The notes under the pieces: model-generated
Databases searched by the model: none
What the model was told of the DNA's origin: nothing
What the model saw: the letters and a program-made list of their open reading frames with translations, nothing else
Translations under genes and position numbers: made by a program
NCBI GenBank assembly: GCA_902812365.1
Contig: CADDZC010000008.1
Span: 1 to 64,000, forward strand
From: Acidobacteriota bacterium
Lineage (GTDB): Bacteria > Acidobacteriota > Terriglobia > UBA7540
Reading direction: 5' to 3'
Length of the DNA: 64,000 nucleotides
In this document: piece by piece, positions 9,356-18,170 of the stretch
Position numbering within the stretch: the first letter of the stretch is position 1
Layout of the letters: each line of letters begins with the position of its first letter

Positions 9356-10720
9356 TTACTTTCCCGCCGTCGCCATCGAGCCACCCGCCGCGGGCAAATC
9401 AATAACCTCGGCCAGCTCCCGATCAATCAAATATTTTTCCGCGCTCTGTTTCACCTGATCGGCGGTGACAGCGTTGAACTTGTCGACGATTGTGTTGATG
9501 AGGTTCGGATCATTGAAATTGACCGCGAAATCACCGATTTGAATGGCCGTCCACAGGTCGGTCTGGCGACTCTGGATTTGCTGGTGCAGGAATTGCAGCC
9601 GGGCTTTTTCCAACTCTGCGGCCGTAATACCGTCCTTTTGCACGGCCGCAATATCCTCGCAAACGGCCTGCTCAACGTCCTCGGGTTTCACGCCGGGCCG
9701 CGCAAAGACGTAGATGTAGAAAAGGCTCGGCCCGCGGCGAAAATCGGCGTTGACGAAAACCTGCGTGGCCAGCTGCTTTTCCTTGACGAGATGTTGGTAC
9801 AGCCGCGAGCTCTGACCGGTGCCCAACACCTTCTCCAGAACCTGCATGGCATAGTTCCCGGGCGTGTTACCCGGCGGAATGTGATAGGCCATAATGATGA
9901 GTGGCGTGCGAGCCAGGGGGTCGCGGATGACTTCTCTCCGCTCGCCGTAATGCTCCGGTTCGGCGAGGTCAACGCGCGGCGGCGGCGGCTGAGACGGAAT
10001 GTCTCCAAAATACTTCTTGACCTTCTCCATGGTCTCAGCCGGATCGAGATCGCCGACCAGCGTCAGCACGGCGTTGTCGGGGGCGTAGTAGGTGCGGAAG
10101 AAGTCGCGTACGTCCTCCACGCTGGCGGCGTTTAAGTCGGCCATCTCGCCAATGGTCGAGTGCTTGTAGGCGAAGTTGTCGTAAGCGAGATTCTCGATTT
10201 CCAAAAAGGCCTTGCCATAGGGCTGATTGTCAATCCCCAGGCGCCGCTCTTCTTGGACGGCGTTGCGTTGATTGTCGAGATTGGCCTGGTTAACGTTGAG
10301 CGCGCGCATGCGGTCGCTTTCCAAAAACAGCGCCAGATCGAGCTGGTTCTTGGGCAACGCCTCAAAATAGGTGGTGCGGTCCGTGTTCGTCGTCCCGTTC
10401 ATGTCGCCGCCGTTGTTAAAGATCAAAATAAAGTGTTCGCCCTTGCCGACGTTCTTCGAGCCCTCGAACATCATGTGCTCAAACAAGTGCGCGAATCCGG
10501 TGCGACCCGGGCGTTCGTTGCGTGACCCTACGTTATAGCAAACATCGATGCCGAAAATTGGGGCCGTGTGATCCGGCACAATGATGACACGCAACCCGTT
10601 TCCCAGCCGTTGGTCGGTCATATCGACGTGGGGGAGGCGCGGCACCGCAGCCGCGAACATCTGCACGGCTCCCAGAATCCCTGCCCCCGCTACCGCACCC
10701 CACCTGCGGTACTTTTTCAT
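9356..10720 (-). CDS. M16 zinc metallopeptidase, catalytic subunit
   Basis: Zinc peptidase of 454 residues with signal peptide. The inverted zinc motif HLFEH is at residues 78-82, and the third ligand lies in the EE pair at 158-159, the normal spacing for M16. GFAHLFEHMMFEGSKN and NVNQANLDNQRNAVQEE match the M16B group. It is the first gene of a pair with the inactive partner at 7862-9328 and would degrade peptides or small proteins in the periplasm. Upstream lies a roughly 350-base AT-richer gap shared with the divergent tail-fibre-like gene. Confidence 0.94.
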   Translation of the reverse strand: MKKYRRWGAVAGAGILGAVQMFAAAVPRLPHVDMTDQRLGNGLRVIIVPDHTAPIFGIDVCYNVGSRNERPGRTGFAHLFEHMMFEGSKNVGKGEHFILIFNNGGDMNGTTNTDRTTYFEALPKNQLDLALFLESDRMRALNVNQANLDNQRNAVQEERRLGIDNQPYGKAFLEIENLAYDNFAYKHSTIGEMADLNAASVEDVRDFFRTYYAPDNAVLTLVGDLDPAETMEKVKKYFGDIPSQPPPPRVDLAEPEHYGERREVIRDPLARTPLIIMAYHIPPGNTPGNYAMQVLEKVLGTGQSSRLYQHLVKEKQLATQVFVNADFRRGPSLFYIYVFARPGVKPEDVEQAVCEDIAAVQKDGITAAELEKARLQFLHQQIQSRQTDLWTAIQIGDFAVNFNDPNLINTIVDKFNAVTADQVKQSAEKYLIDRELAEVIDLPAAGGSMATAGK

Positions 10721-11072
10721 GCCATCACCTCACCCCCTGAGAGAGCTCACGACCACCTGATCCATCGCCCGCCTGAGCCCGTCAAGCGAGCACGGATCGG
10801 GCCTGAGGCCGCGATCCTGGGAGCGTGGCATTATAGCAGAAGGGGATCGGCCCGTGCCCGATCATTGAGGCTCTCGAGGCCGGCGGGCAACCGTCGATGA
10901 CCGACAGTTGGTGCGGAGGTTTCAAGTGTGGAAAAACTCCACACTTTCGATGTCTCCTCGGGCGCTCACTCATTTTCCACAATCTAAGTTATTGATAAAT
11001 CAATGAACAATAATCTGTCTCACTTTTCTCAGTCGTCCCCACCGTCCCATTTGACAATGCTAGGCTTACCCT
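10721..11072. other. Divergent intergenic region with nested inverted repeats
   Basis: A gap of 352 bases between the divergently transcribed M16 gene and the tail-fibre-like gene. Its right half is clearly AT-richer than the surroundings. It holds a perfect inverted repeat AAGTGTGGA-5-TCCACACTT (10924-10946) and a nested pair TTATTG...CAATAA and ATTGAT-AA-ATCAAT (10989-11013). TTGACA at 11051-11056 looks like a -35 box, but no -10 box lies at the right distance before the start codon. No gene was found here. Confidence 0.6.
10924..10946. repeat. Perfect 9-bp inverted repeat, 5-base loop
   Basis: AAGTGTGGA and TCCACACTT separated by AAAAC. It has no T-run after it on either strand, so it looks more like an operator than a terminator. 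It lies about 125 bases upstream of the tail-fibre-like gene and about 205 bases upstream of the M16 gene. Confidence 0.6.
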
Positions 11073-13694
11073 ATGAGATCAAGAAGAAACCCGTTGCCGT
11101 ATGCTAGCGTGCTTCTCGTCTCCTGCTTCGCGTGGGCGGGGACGCCTCCAGACCCGCTTCCCTTGTCGCCAGTCCCCTATCGCATCATATATAAGGGAAA
11201 ACAGGTGGTCGTGATCCCAAGGGATGGGTTCGCTGAGGCGCCCGCTCCTGAACCCGGCTTAGGTGGCCAGACCTCAAGGCCCACGGGCTTCGACCAGGTC
11301 AGTGTCGCGGCTTTCGATCCGATCAATAACGCTTTGCGGATCAACGCGATGCTGACTCCTGGTGGAATTCATACTCCGACGGATGCCGACCAGGTTTTCA
11401 CCTCCATTTTTGACTCAACGAACAGCGCGATCCGAGTGAACTGCGTCGTTGGATGCACCAGTACGAGCGGGACCAGTTTTACGGCCGGTGGGGACTTAGC
11501 GGGATCAAACACCAGCCAGACGGTGGTGGGGCTGCAAGGCAGGCCGATCTCGAGCACCGCCCCGAGCTCCTCCAACCAGTTCCTTGGTTGGAACGGAACG
11601 CAGTGGGCTCCGGTTCAACCCTCCTTTCTGAACCTCTTCGGGACCGTGACGCCGGCCCAGTTACCTGCAGCCACTTCATCGCAGCAAGGCGCGATTCTTC
11701 TCACTCACGATCTGGGAGGGTCGGCTTCATCCCCGACGGTTGTCGGTCTGCAGGGCAATCCGGTTGCTTCCCTCGCACCGACGACGGGCCAAGTGTTGTC
11801 GTGGAATGGTTCGGCGTGGGCCCCAGCGACGGCCGCTGCGGGAGGCGGTACGGTGACGAGCGTCGGATTATCGTTGCCCGCAATCTTCACCGTTTCCGGG
11901 TCCCCGGTTACGTCGTCAGGGACGCTGACGGGAACATTGGTAACCCAGAACGCCAACACGGTCTTTGCCGGGCCGTCGAGCGGCGTCGCCGCCGCGCCAG
12001 CATTTCGGGCGCTCGTCGCGGCGGACATTCCTGCGCTTAATTACCAGGCCCCGCTGACGACGTTTTCAGCGCCCGCCAATCAATTCCTCACCGGCTTCAC
12101 TGCCCCTGGCACCTTTACGACAGCACAGCCGTCGTTCTCGAATCTTTCGGGCACGGCGAGCGCCACGCAGATTCCTAATCCCGCCGGCGATGTGACAGGC
12201 ACTTACACGGCTACTACGGTGAGTGGGCTGCATTTTGGTAGTACCGGCATCCCGCTGTCGACGACTGCGCCCGGCGCGGGCCAATGCCTGACCTACAACG
12301 GCACGGCCATCACCGGAGCCAGCTGCGGCAGCGGCACCGCAATCACCCTGCAAACCAACGGCACCAACAATGCCAGCCAGACCCTTTTGAACCTGGTAGC
12401 GGGCACCAACGTTACCCTGGCGAATAGCGGCGGCAATGTGACCATTAGTGCTGCGGGCGGCACAGGAGCGCCGGGTGGGGCGGCCACCCAGGTTCAGTTC
12501 AACAACAGCGGAGTGTTCGGCGGATCCGCTAACTTCACATGGAACAACACCAGTAACACTCTGACGGTCAATGGCACGGTTGCGGCGACGAGCTTCCAGA
12601 CGACTGGGGCGGGCGCTGGACAAACTTTTTGGACGACCGGCGCGATGTCCACGGCTGCTGCCGGTCAAGTAACTTGCGGCGCGAACACCGGCAACATCTT
12701 CTCCTGCTCGGACAGCACGGGGCCGATTTATCCCGTGGCTTTTCTCAATGACGGCGGCGACCTGGGCGGAGCGCAAGGAGCCGAGCGCGTGACCGGACTC
12801 CATTTCGGAACCGTCGGTATCGCGCTGAGCGCGACGGCTCCGACTTCAGGTCAGTTCCTTCAATACAACGGAACCAACATCGTGGGCGCGGCGGCGCTCT
12901 TGAATCCCATGACCACGGCGGGCGACATCATCGTCGGCGGGACAGGCGGCAGCCCGACACGGCTTGGGCTCGGAACGAGCGGGCAGTGCCTGCAGTCGAA
13001 CGGAACCACGGTGGTGTATGGCGCTTGCGGAGGAACGAGCACCGCCACGGCGCTGCAGTTCGGCATCAATCCGTCCATCAGCTTGAGCAGCACCAACCCG
13101 ACGACGGGTCAATGCCTGACTTACAACGGCACGAACATTGCTGGAGGGAGCTGCGGCTCCGGCGGCAGTTCTCTGTACATATGGCAGCCGTTTCCGAATG
13201 CGTCGGCCAGCAACCTCGCATTTAGGACGAACGGCGTGTCCGTCTCATCGATTCCGGTCGTTGCCAGTGGTACTCTTTACTTCAGCTACGTCGATATCAG
13301 CGTGAGCACGGCTGACGCGACTTCCACCGACCTCTATTCTGTGGGTATTTACGGGCCCTGCGCCCCCAACTCGGCGTCCTGTGCGGCGGTGGTCACGACG
13401 AAAGCCCAAGCGCTCACGACGGCCGGATTCGTCGAATTTGGTCCATCGCAAATCAACCAGACCACACCCATTACTCTGGCGCCGCCGCCGAGCGGACAGT
13501 ATTACTACATTGCGTGGACGGGTAATGCCGCGACGGCTCTCGTTGATTCACCCAACAGCCGGCTCTTTAGTCCGCTCTGCAACGCATACAGCGGCAACGC
13601 GACTACGGGCGGCCAGGTGCCGACTTCGATCACGATTCCAGCGGCGAGCTGGAGCAATGGCTGCGCCATGCCCATCTTCGCCTTGCACAATTAA
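11073..13694 (+). CDS. Secreted protein with phage-tail-fibre-like beta repeats
   Basis: Protein of 873 residues, not recognised as a named family. It has an N-terminal signal peptide (ASVLLVSCFAWAGTP). A duplicated element follows (FDPINNALRIN, then FDSTNSAIRVN), then a long Gly/Ser/Thr/Asn-rich region with six copies of a unit related to SGQ-x-L-x-YNGT (for example TGQCLTYNGTNIAGGSCGSG), alternating with VVGLQGNPVASLAP-like segments. GTVTSVGLSLPAIFTVSGSP and FRALVAADIP resemble repeats seen in phage tail fibres and bacterial adhesins. The last 160 residues form a separate, non-repetitive domain beginning at LYIWQPFPNA. The stop is one base before the next start, so expression is coupled to the glycosidase-like gene. 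A surface or matrix-binding role is inference. Confidence 0.75.
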   Translation: MRSRRNPLPYASVLLVSCFAWAGTPPDPLPLSPVPYRIIYKGKQVVVIPRDGFAEAPAPEPGLGGQTSRPTGFDQVSVAAFDPINNALRINAMLTPGGIHTPTDADQVFTSIFDSTNSAIRVNCVVGCTSTSGTSFTAGGDLAGSNTSQTVVGLQGRPISSTAPSSSNQFLGWNGTQWAPVQPSFLNLFGTVTPAQLPAATSSQQGAILLTHDLGGSASSPTVVGLQGNPVASLAPTTGQVLSWNGSAWAPATAAAGGGTVTSVGLSLPAIFTVSGSPVTSSGTLTGTLVTQNANTVFAGPSSGVAAAPAFRALVAADIPALNYQAPLTTFSAPANQFLTGFTAPGTFTTAQPSFSNLSGTASATQIPNPAGDVTGTYTATTVSGLHFGSTGIPLSTTAPGAGQCLTYNGTAITGASCGSGTAITLQTNGTNNASQTLLNLVAGTNVTLANSGGNVTISAAGGTGAPGGAATQVQFNNSGVFGGSANFTWNNTSNTLTVNGTVAATSFQTTGAGAGQTFWTTGAMSTAAAGQVTCGANTGNIFSCSDSTGPIYPVAFLNDGGDLGGAQGAERVTGLHFGTVGIALSATAPTSGQFLQYNGTNIVGAAALLNPMTTAGDIIVGGTGGSPTRLGLGTSGQCLQSNGTTVVYGACGGTSTATALQFGINPSISLSSTNPTTGQCLTYNGTNIAGGSCGSGGSSLYIWQPFPNASASNLAFRTNGVSVSSIPVVASGTLYFSYVDISVSTADATSTDLYSVGIYGPCAPNSASCAAVVTTKAQALTTAGFVEFGPSQINQTTPITLAPPPSGQYYYIAWTGNAATALVDSPNSRLFSPLCNAYSGNATTGGQVPTSITIPAASWSNGCAMPIFALHN

Positions 13695-13695
13695 T

Positions 13696-16600
13696 ATGAA
13701 AACGCTCTCAATTCTCGCGGTATTGATACTCGGCTTCGGAAGCGCCCGAGGCGTTCAACTGGATGATTTCGGCGGCAACATGGCGGAATCCTGCCCAGCC
13801 CCGCTCCACCGCGTGACGGCGACCTGCTCGCAATCCGGCACCACGCAGACCTGCACGATCGCCAACGCGACCATCACCGCGGATCCGAACTACTCGCTCG
13901 ATTACGATGTGACGATCTCGTCGCCCGCTATGTCGTTCATTATCGGGGTGGGCGAGCCGATGTTGATTGGCGGGACCGGAACGGCGCTGGACTGGGTCTA
14001 CGTGGCGCCGAACCTGGACTACAAAAACGGCGCGAGCATCATTTCCGCCGTCAACACCAGCACGGGAGCGATTACGCTCACCGCCTATGCCTCCGCGACC
14101 GTTGCCGCGACGGCAGGATGGATTGAGCCAGGACGGTATTACGATCCGTTTTCCCAGGGCACTCAAATCGGGGTCACGCCGACCGTGGCGCAATTCACCG
14201 TCAACGACGCCAACGGCAAGCCAACCTATCCGATTTGCACCCCGGAAGGGCACCGCGTATTCATCCAGGCGGTGAGTCTGGCTTGTATGTACGGAGCCTT
14301 GAGTCTATGCGGAGGGAGCTTCTCGATCACCAGCGCCAGTGCCAGCGCTGGAGTGGTGACAGCGACGCTTAACACGGCGGAGGATGTCACCCCGGGGGAG
14401 ATGGTGACGATCAGCGGCGTTTCTGGCACGGGCTTCAACCTGCCCTCCGTACAACTTCAGAGCGTCAATCAGAGCACCAACACGGTCACGTACAATGATC
14501 CTGCGGCCAGCGGCACCGGAAGCGGCGGCACACTGACTCCGATCAGTTGGGTCACGCGTCTCTACGGTGGATCCGCAACATTGGCCGCGAGCACGGAATC
14601 AGCCAAAGCGAAAGCAATTGGATTCAATACCATTGGCGAAGACTCTGAATCCTGCATTACGATCGGCGGCAGTTGTCCTACAGCGAATATTATGCCCTCG
14701 CTGAACATTTTCGGGACGACCGTAGCGAGCCCGAGCCTCTACAGCAGCTCCAATCTGTGGGGGTACATTAGCGCGCCCGTGAAGGATTTTAGCATCACCC
14801 TGACCAGCGTCTATCCGCAGGGAGGTGTCTTCAATTATCCCGGCGGTGAGTTGGATTGGTTTAATCCTGAATTTCCTACCTATTTTCGCTCCGCTTTTGG
14901 AAATACGCCGTTGACGATCAATCCGGCTCCCGTCTCATCACCCTCGATCATTGCGAACATGTCCGACGATTCCGACTTTCAGCACATCACGGACGGCTCA
15001 GGGCTGTTTCGAGGCTATGGCAACAGCCTGAACGGGAATGGCGGCGGTCAGTTCTGGCATGTGGGAGCGCTGTTGGCGGTGGCTTCGCCACACCAAAGCG
15101 TCAGTAATCATCAGAACTATGGCAATCCGCCGCCACCGTATCTTTTCACCAACACCACGGTCTATTCGAAGACGTTGTCAACGACGGCTCCGGCCGGATG
15201 CTGGAGCGCGACGGCGTCAACTACGCCCGCCGGAAGTCCGGTTGGCCCCACTTACGCGGCTTGTACTTGGCCGGATTGGGTGAGGAACTGGTACGGCACC
15301 GTGGCGGCGATGAACGCGGCCTGGGGGTCGAACTACACCACGTTCGGATCGAGCGAAACCGTGGTCACGGGAGCGACCGTGGGCACGGGCAACGGCACGG
15401 CGACGGCGTTCAGCGCGGCGCTCGCCGGACATGCAGGTTCGCCGGATATCACTCCAACTACCGTGCAGATTTATCTGACGCCAAGCGGCGGTTCACCCAC
15501 GCTGATTGCCGGTGATTGCCCAACCACCATTGAGGCAGGGTGTCCAAGCGGAACGGCAGGCACAGGGCAGTTTCTCCCTAATACTACAACCCTGCGAGGA
15601 TTCCCAGCCGGTCACTGGGTAGAGAAAGGCTATACGTTCATCGACCCTAACAACGATGTTGAGGTGGTCACTTCTGCGCGCGGCGTGACGGGAACTTCAG
15701 CTCCGGCTTGGCCGGCGGCTCCGTGCAACGGGCAAACGACGACGAGCGGCACCGTGACCTTCACCTGCATCGGCCCGGCGTTGACAAGCGCGAGCACCAT
15801 CAATTACTCCACCGGAGCGCTCTCGCTAACCTTTTCTTCTCCACCTCCGAGCGGCGTGGCGATCACCGTCTCCTACACCTGGGGCGGATGGGCCAGCGGC
15901 ATCGGCACCGGACTTGCGGACGAATCCGGCACCGGCTCCTGGGTGGGCACCAACCCGATTTGCGTGATCAACCCTCCGGCGTGGCAGGCAAATCACTCCT
16001 ACACGGCCTATCAGGCGATTCCGGTGAGCGATCCGGCCACCGGAGCCTGGATGCTGCCGATTACGACGGGGACTTCCGGCGCGACGGATCCGAGCGTGCC
16101 AACCACCGTCGGAACCAAAGTGGCCGATGGCAGCGTAACTTGGGCGAGCATCGGAGGGCCGGTGTGCGCCGTGAGCGGAGGCTATCTGCCAGTGGCCATC
16201 AACGCCAATCAAAACTGGGCGATTGACGTAACGAATTGGGCGGGGCAATTGATGTATGAGTATGGAAACGCCCTACAAGTTGTCAATCATCAGCTTTGGC
16301 CGGACTTGATCAATCTGGGAGTCAATTTCAGCCTGCAGAGCTATGACGTGCCGATGTACGCTCCGATGCTCCAAGCCGTCAACGCCACGAGCGACGGAGC
16401 CTTTACGGGGCAATTTCCCACGCCGGATACTGTTGATGCGATGGGAACCCAGAAGTATATTTATCTCACACAGTTTTATCACAAGCCGATACTGAATGAG
16501 ATGTTTATGTGGGTCTCGAGCGGTTGGGATATGACTCAGGTGTGTACGACCTGGACAACGTGGTTGTGTGCCCCAAGTCTCGCGGCGCGATCTCAATTGT

Positions 16601-16950
16601 GGTATACCATTGTCAGTAATGAGCTGAACCTACCGGGATTCTCTGGAGTCAACCAGAACGCGGGAGTCACCTGGTTCGGCAACATCTCCGCTCAGAATCA
16701 AGGGTTCGGCTACGAGACGCATCTAGGGAACCTGCTCAACGGGGTCGACAATGTTAGCGCCACGGTTCCATGCGCGCCGCCCTTTTCCAACCGAACGTGC
16801 GGCGGCGAGCTTCCGAGCGCCCCTTGGAATGGGCAAGACGTCATCAATGGACTGAATAAGCAGGCTCTCACTTTGTGGCTAACTGGCACGCCTTACGGAA
16901 CGGCGCATGACGGCGCGTCGGTGGTAAGCGGAGGGACGAGTTTAAAATAG
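13696..16950 (+). CDS. Secreted glycoside-hydrolase-like protein with inserted domain
   Basis: Protein of 1084 residues with signal peptide MKTLSILAVLILGFGSARG. The ATG at 13696 was chosen because the longer frame upstream overlaps the previous gene with arginine-rich, out-of-frame sequence. IGFNTIGEDSES, the segment around 420-430 (SDDSDF) and MNAAWGSNYTTF near 540 recall TIM-barrel glycosidases of the agarase/GH50 or GH42 kind. Between about 550 and 740 a beta-rich insert is present, containing GTGNGTATAFSAALAG. The barrel resumes at GLADESG and includes HKPILNEMFMW with Glu935 on a late strand. It is a paralog of the lipoprotein at 18171-20717. Substrate unknown; the cell's own polysaccharide is a plausible one by location. 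Confidence 0.7.
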   Translation: MKTLSILAVLILGFGSARGVQLDDFGGNMAESCPAPLHRVTATCSQSGTTQTCTIANATITADPNYSLDYDVTISSPAMSFIIGVGEPMLIGGTGTALDWVYVAPNLDYKNGASIISAVNTSTGAITLTAYASATVAATAGWIEPGRYYDPFSQGTQIGVTPTVAQFTVNDANGKPTYPICTPEGHRVFIQAVSLACMYGALSLCGGSFSITSASASAGVVTATLNTAEDVTPGEMVTISGVSGTGFNLPSVQLQSVNQSTNTVTYNDPAASGTGSGGTLTPISWVTRLYGGSATLAASTESAKAKAIGFNTIGEDSESCITIGGSCPTANIMPSLNIFGTTVASPSLYSSSNLWGYISAPVKDFSITLTSVYPQGGVFNYPGGELDWFNPEFPTYFRSAFGNTPLTINPAPVSSPSIIANMSDDSDFQHITDGSGLFRGYGNSLNGNGGGQFWHVGALLAVASPHQSVSNHQNYGNPPPPYLFTNTTVYSKTLSTTAPAGCWSATASTTPAGSPVGPTYAACTWPDWVRNWYGTVAAMNAAWGSNYTTFGSSETVVTGATVGTGNGTATAFSAALAGHAGSPDITPTTVQIYLTPSGGSPTLIAGDCPTTIEAGCPSGTAGTGQFLPNTTTLRGFPAGHWVEKGYTFIDPNNDVEVVTSARGVTGTSAPAWPAAPCNGQTTTSGTVTFTCIGPALTSASTINYSTGALSLTFSSPPPSGVAITVSYTWGGWASGIGTGLADESGTGSWVGTNPICVINPPAWQANHSYTAYQAIPVSDPATGAWMLPITTGTSGATDPSVPTTVGTKVADGSVTWASIGGPVCAVSGGYLPVAINANQNWAIDVTNWAGQLMYEYGNALQVVNHQLWPDLINLGVNFSLQSYDVPMYAPMLQAVNATSDGAFTGQFPTPDTVDAMGTQKYIYLTQFYHKPILNEMFMWVSSGWDMTQVCTTWTTWLCAPSLAARSQLWYTIVSNELNLPGFSGVNQNAGVTWFGNISAQNQGFGYETHLGNLLNGVDNVSATVPCAPPFSNRTCGGELPSAPWNGQDVINGLNKQALTLWLTGTPYGTAHDGASVVSGGTSLK

Positions 16951-16971
16951 AGCGCGACGGAAGCCGCCAGG

Positions 16972-17829
16972 TTATCTTGCACCGTTCTTCCATGCCGATA
17001 AATCCCGTCCCAGTATGGTTTCCAGCTCTTCCACCTCCGGCCGGAAGATTTCCCGAAGGCGCGCCTCGGTTTCCGGCCGGATCGGTTCAAAAGCCGGCCC
17101 GCCACTGAACAGAAAGCTCCGCAGTCGCGGATTTTTCAAAGCATTGACCAGCCGAAAATGGCCGCGATTCTGAAGACCGTCGCGCACCTTTCGTGCGAGC
17201 CACGCCAGGCGCAGATTCCTGGGAGCAACCGGTATCGCGTTAACCAACTTATCGCCAGCGTCCGCGCGCGGGAGCGGAAACCTCGGGATGCCGATAAAAT
17301 CGCAGACCCGGTCAAGGAAAGCTTGCGGATCTCGCTTGAGGTCGTCGTGTAAAAGCACCAGGACCCGCTCAGAGCCAAACCGTTGCTGCCAGGCGCGCAC
17401 GTGGGTAGCATACCGCGACCATTCAAACAGGTCCGGGCGTTTTTCAATGCACTCCTCGAAACTGCCCCGAAAATACTGCCCCTCAAACGCCTTTCGATAG
17501 TGGGAATAAGCCCTGTCGACCGGGTCTCTCAAGGTGCAAATAATTTTGCAGTTCGGAATGTGCAGCGCGATGCGCCGGCGCGTCTCGGCGCCAATGAAGC
17601 AATTCGGGTCAAACTCTCCCATTGGAAGCGCGGGGTCGCAGTGGCGAAACAGAGAGGCATACCACGCGATCCCCATCGAGTAGCGATACACGAAGAACTG
17701 GGATTCCTTAACGTCCCGGGGGAGTCCGACGCGGCCAGTCAAGGCCTCATGGAGCCAGGTCGTAGCGGTGCGCGGTGGGCCAACACCAATAAAGTCCGGC
17801 AGTCTCGTTATCTTCTGGGCAAACGTCAT
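16972..17829 (-). CDS. PAPS-dependent sulfotransferase
   Basis: Enzyme of 285 residues that would transfer sulfate from PAPS to a hydroxyl or amine of a carbohydrate. The 5'-phosphosulfate-binding loop is GPPRTATTWLHEAL at residues 17-30, and the 3'-phosphate-binding segment is CTLRDPVDRAYSHY. Both are complete, so it is probably active. It lies on the minus strand between two plus-strand glycosidase-like genes, the only minus-strand gene inside that island. It suggests that the polysaccharide is sulfated. The start ATG at 17829 has only a weak GGGA upstream. Confidence 0.9.
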   Translation of the reverse strand: MTFAQKITRLPDFIGVGPPRTATTWLHEALTGRVGLPRDVKESQFFVYRYSMGIAWYASLFRHCDPALPMGEFDPNCFIGAETRRRIALHIPNCKIICTLRDPVDRAYSHYRKAFEGQYFRGSFEECIEKRPDLFEWSRYATHVRAWQQRFGSERVLVLLHDDLKRDPQAFLDRVCDFIGIPRFPLPRADAGDKLVNAIPVAPRNLRLAWLARKVRDGLQNRGHFRLVNALKNPRLRSFLFSGGPAFEPIRPETEARLREIFRPEVEELETILGRDLSAWKNGAR

Positions 17830-18170
17830 TTCGGATCCCGAGTCTAGGTTTAGGAGGAGCGATTCCCTGGGCTTGGCGCACCGGGCGCCAGCCCTGCTCC
17901 CTTAATATTTTACATGGGCCTAGGTCCTGCGATTGATCTTTCTCACCACGTACTGTATTATCCTGCGCTTCGACTTCGTAGTACGGTTCACAAGGGTAGC
18001 GGTTGACTGCAACCAGCAGCGCGAGAGCACCCCTTCGTGATCGCCGGGTGTTGATTTCCTCCTCGCGGGGCAGAGCTCGGGCCGACTCTTGCAAGAATTG
18101 ATGCGGCTTATTGCCTTCTCATCTGCTGGCTTCATTTCAATCGCTGGAACGGGGAGAGAGGACATGGTGG
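17830..18170. other. Divergent intergenic region
   Basis: A 341-base gap between the divergent sulfotransferase and lipoprotein genes. It contains an imperfect GC-rich hairpin (GGGCTTGGCGC and GGGCGCCAGCCC, 17869-17894). On the minus strand a TAAAAT lies in an AT-rich patch around 17905-17915 and could be a -10 box, but no good -35 box was seen. No coding sequence is supported here. Confidence 0.5.

Noticed and set aside
11051-11077. Sigma-70 promoter of the tail-fibre-like gene
   Set aside because: TTGACA is good, but the only TATGAG-like box is 15 bases away and overlaps the start codon.
11500-13200. CRISPR-like or tandem DNA repeat array
   Set aside because: The repeats are protein-level, imperfect and in frame within one long coding sequence; no constant-length direct repeats and spacers are present.
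11073-13694. Prophage
   Set aside because: The tail-fibre-like protein has a signal peptide and no terminase, capsid, tail tube, integrase or lysis gene is found nearby.
13381-13695. N-terminal extension of the glycosidase-like protein
   Set aside because: These 105 codons overlap the coupled upstream gene in another frame and are Arg-rich; a signal peptide starts at 13696.
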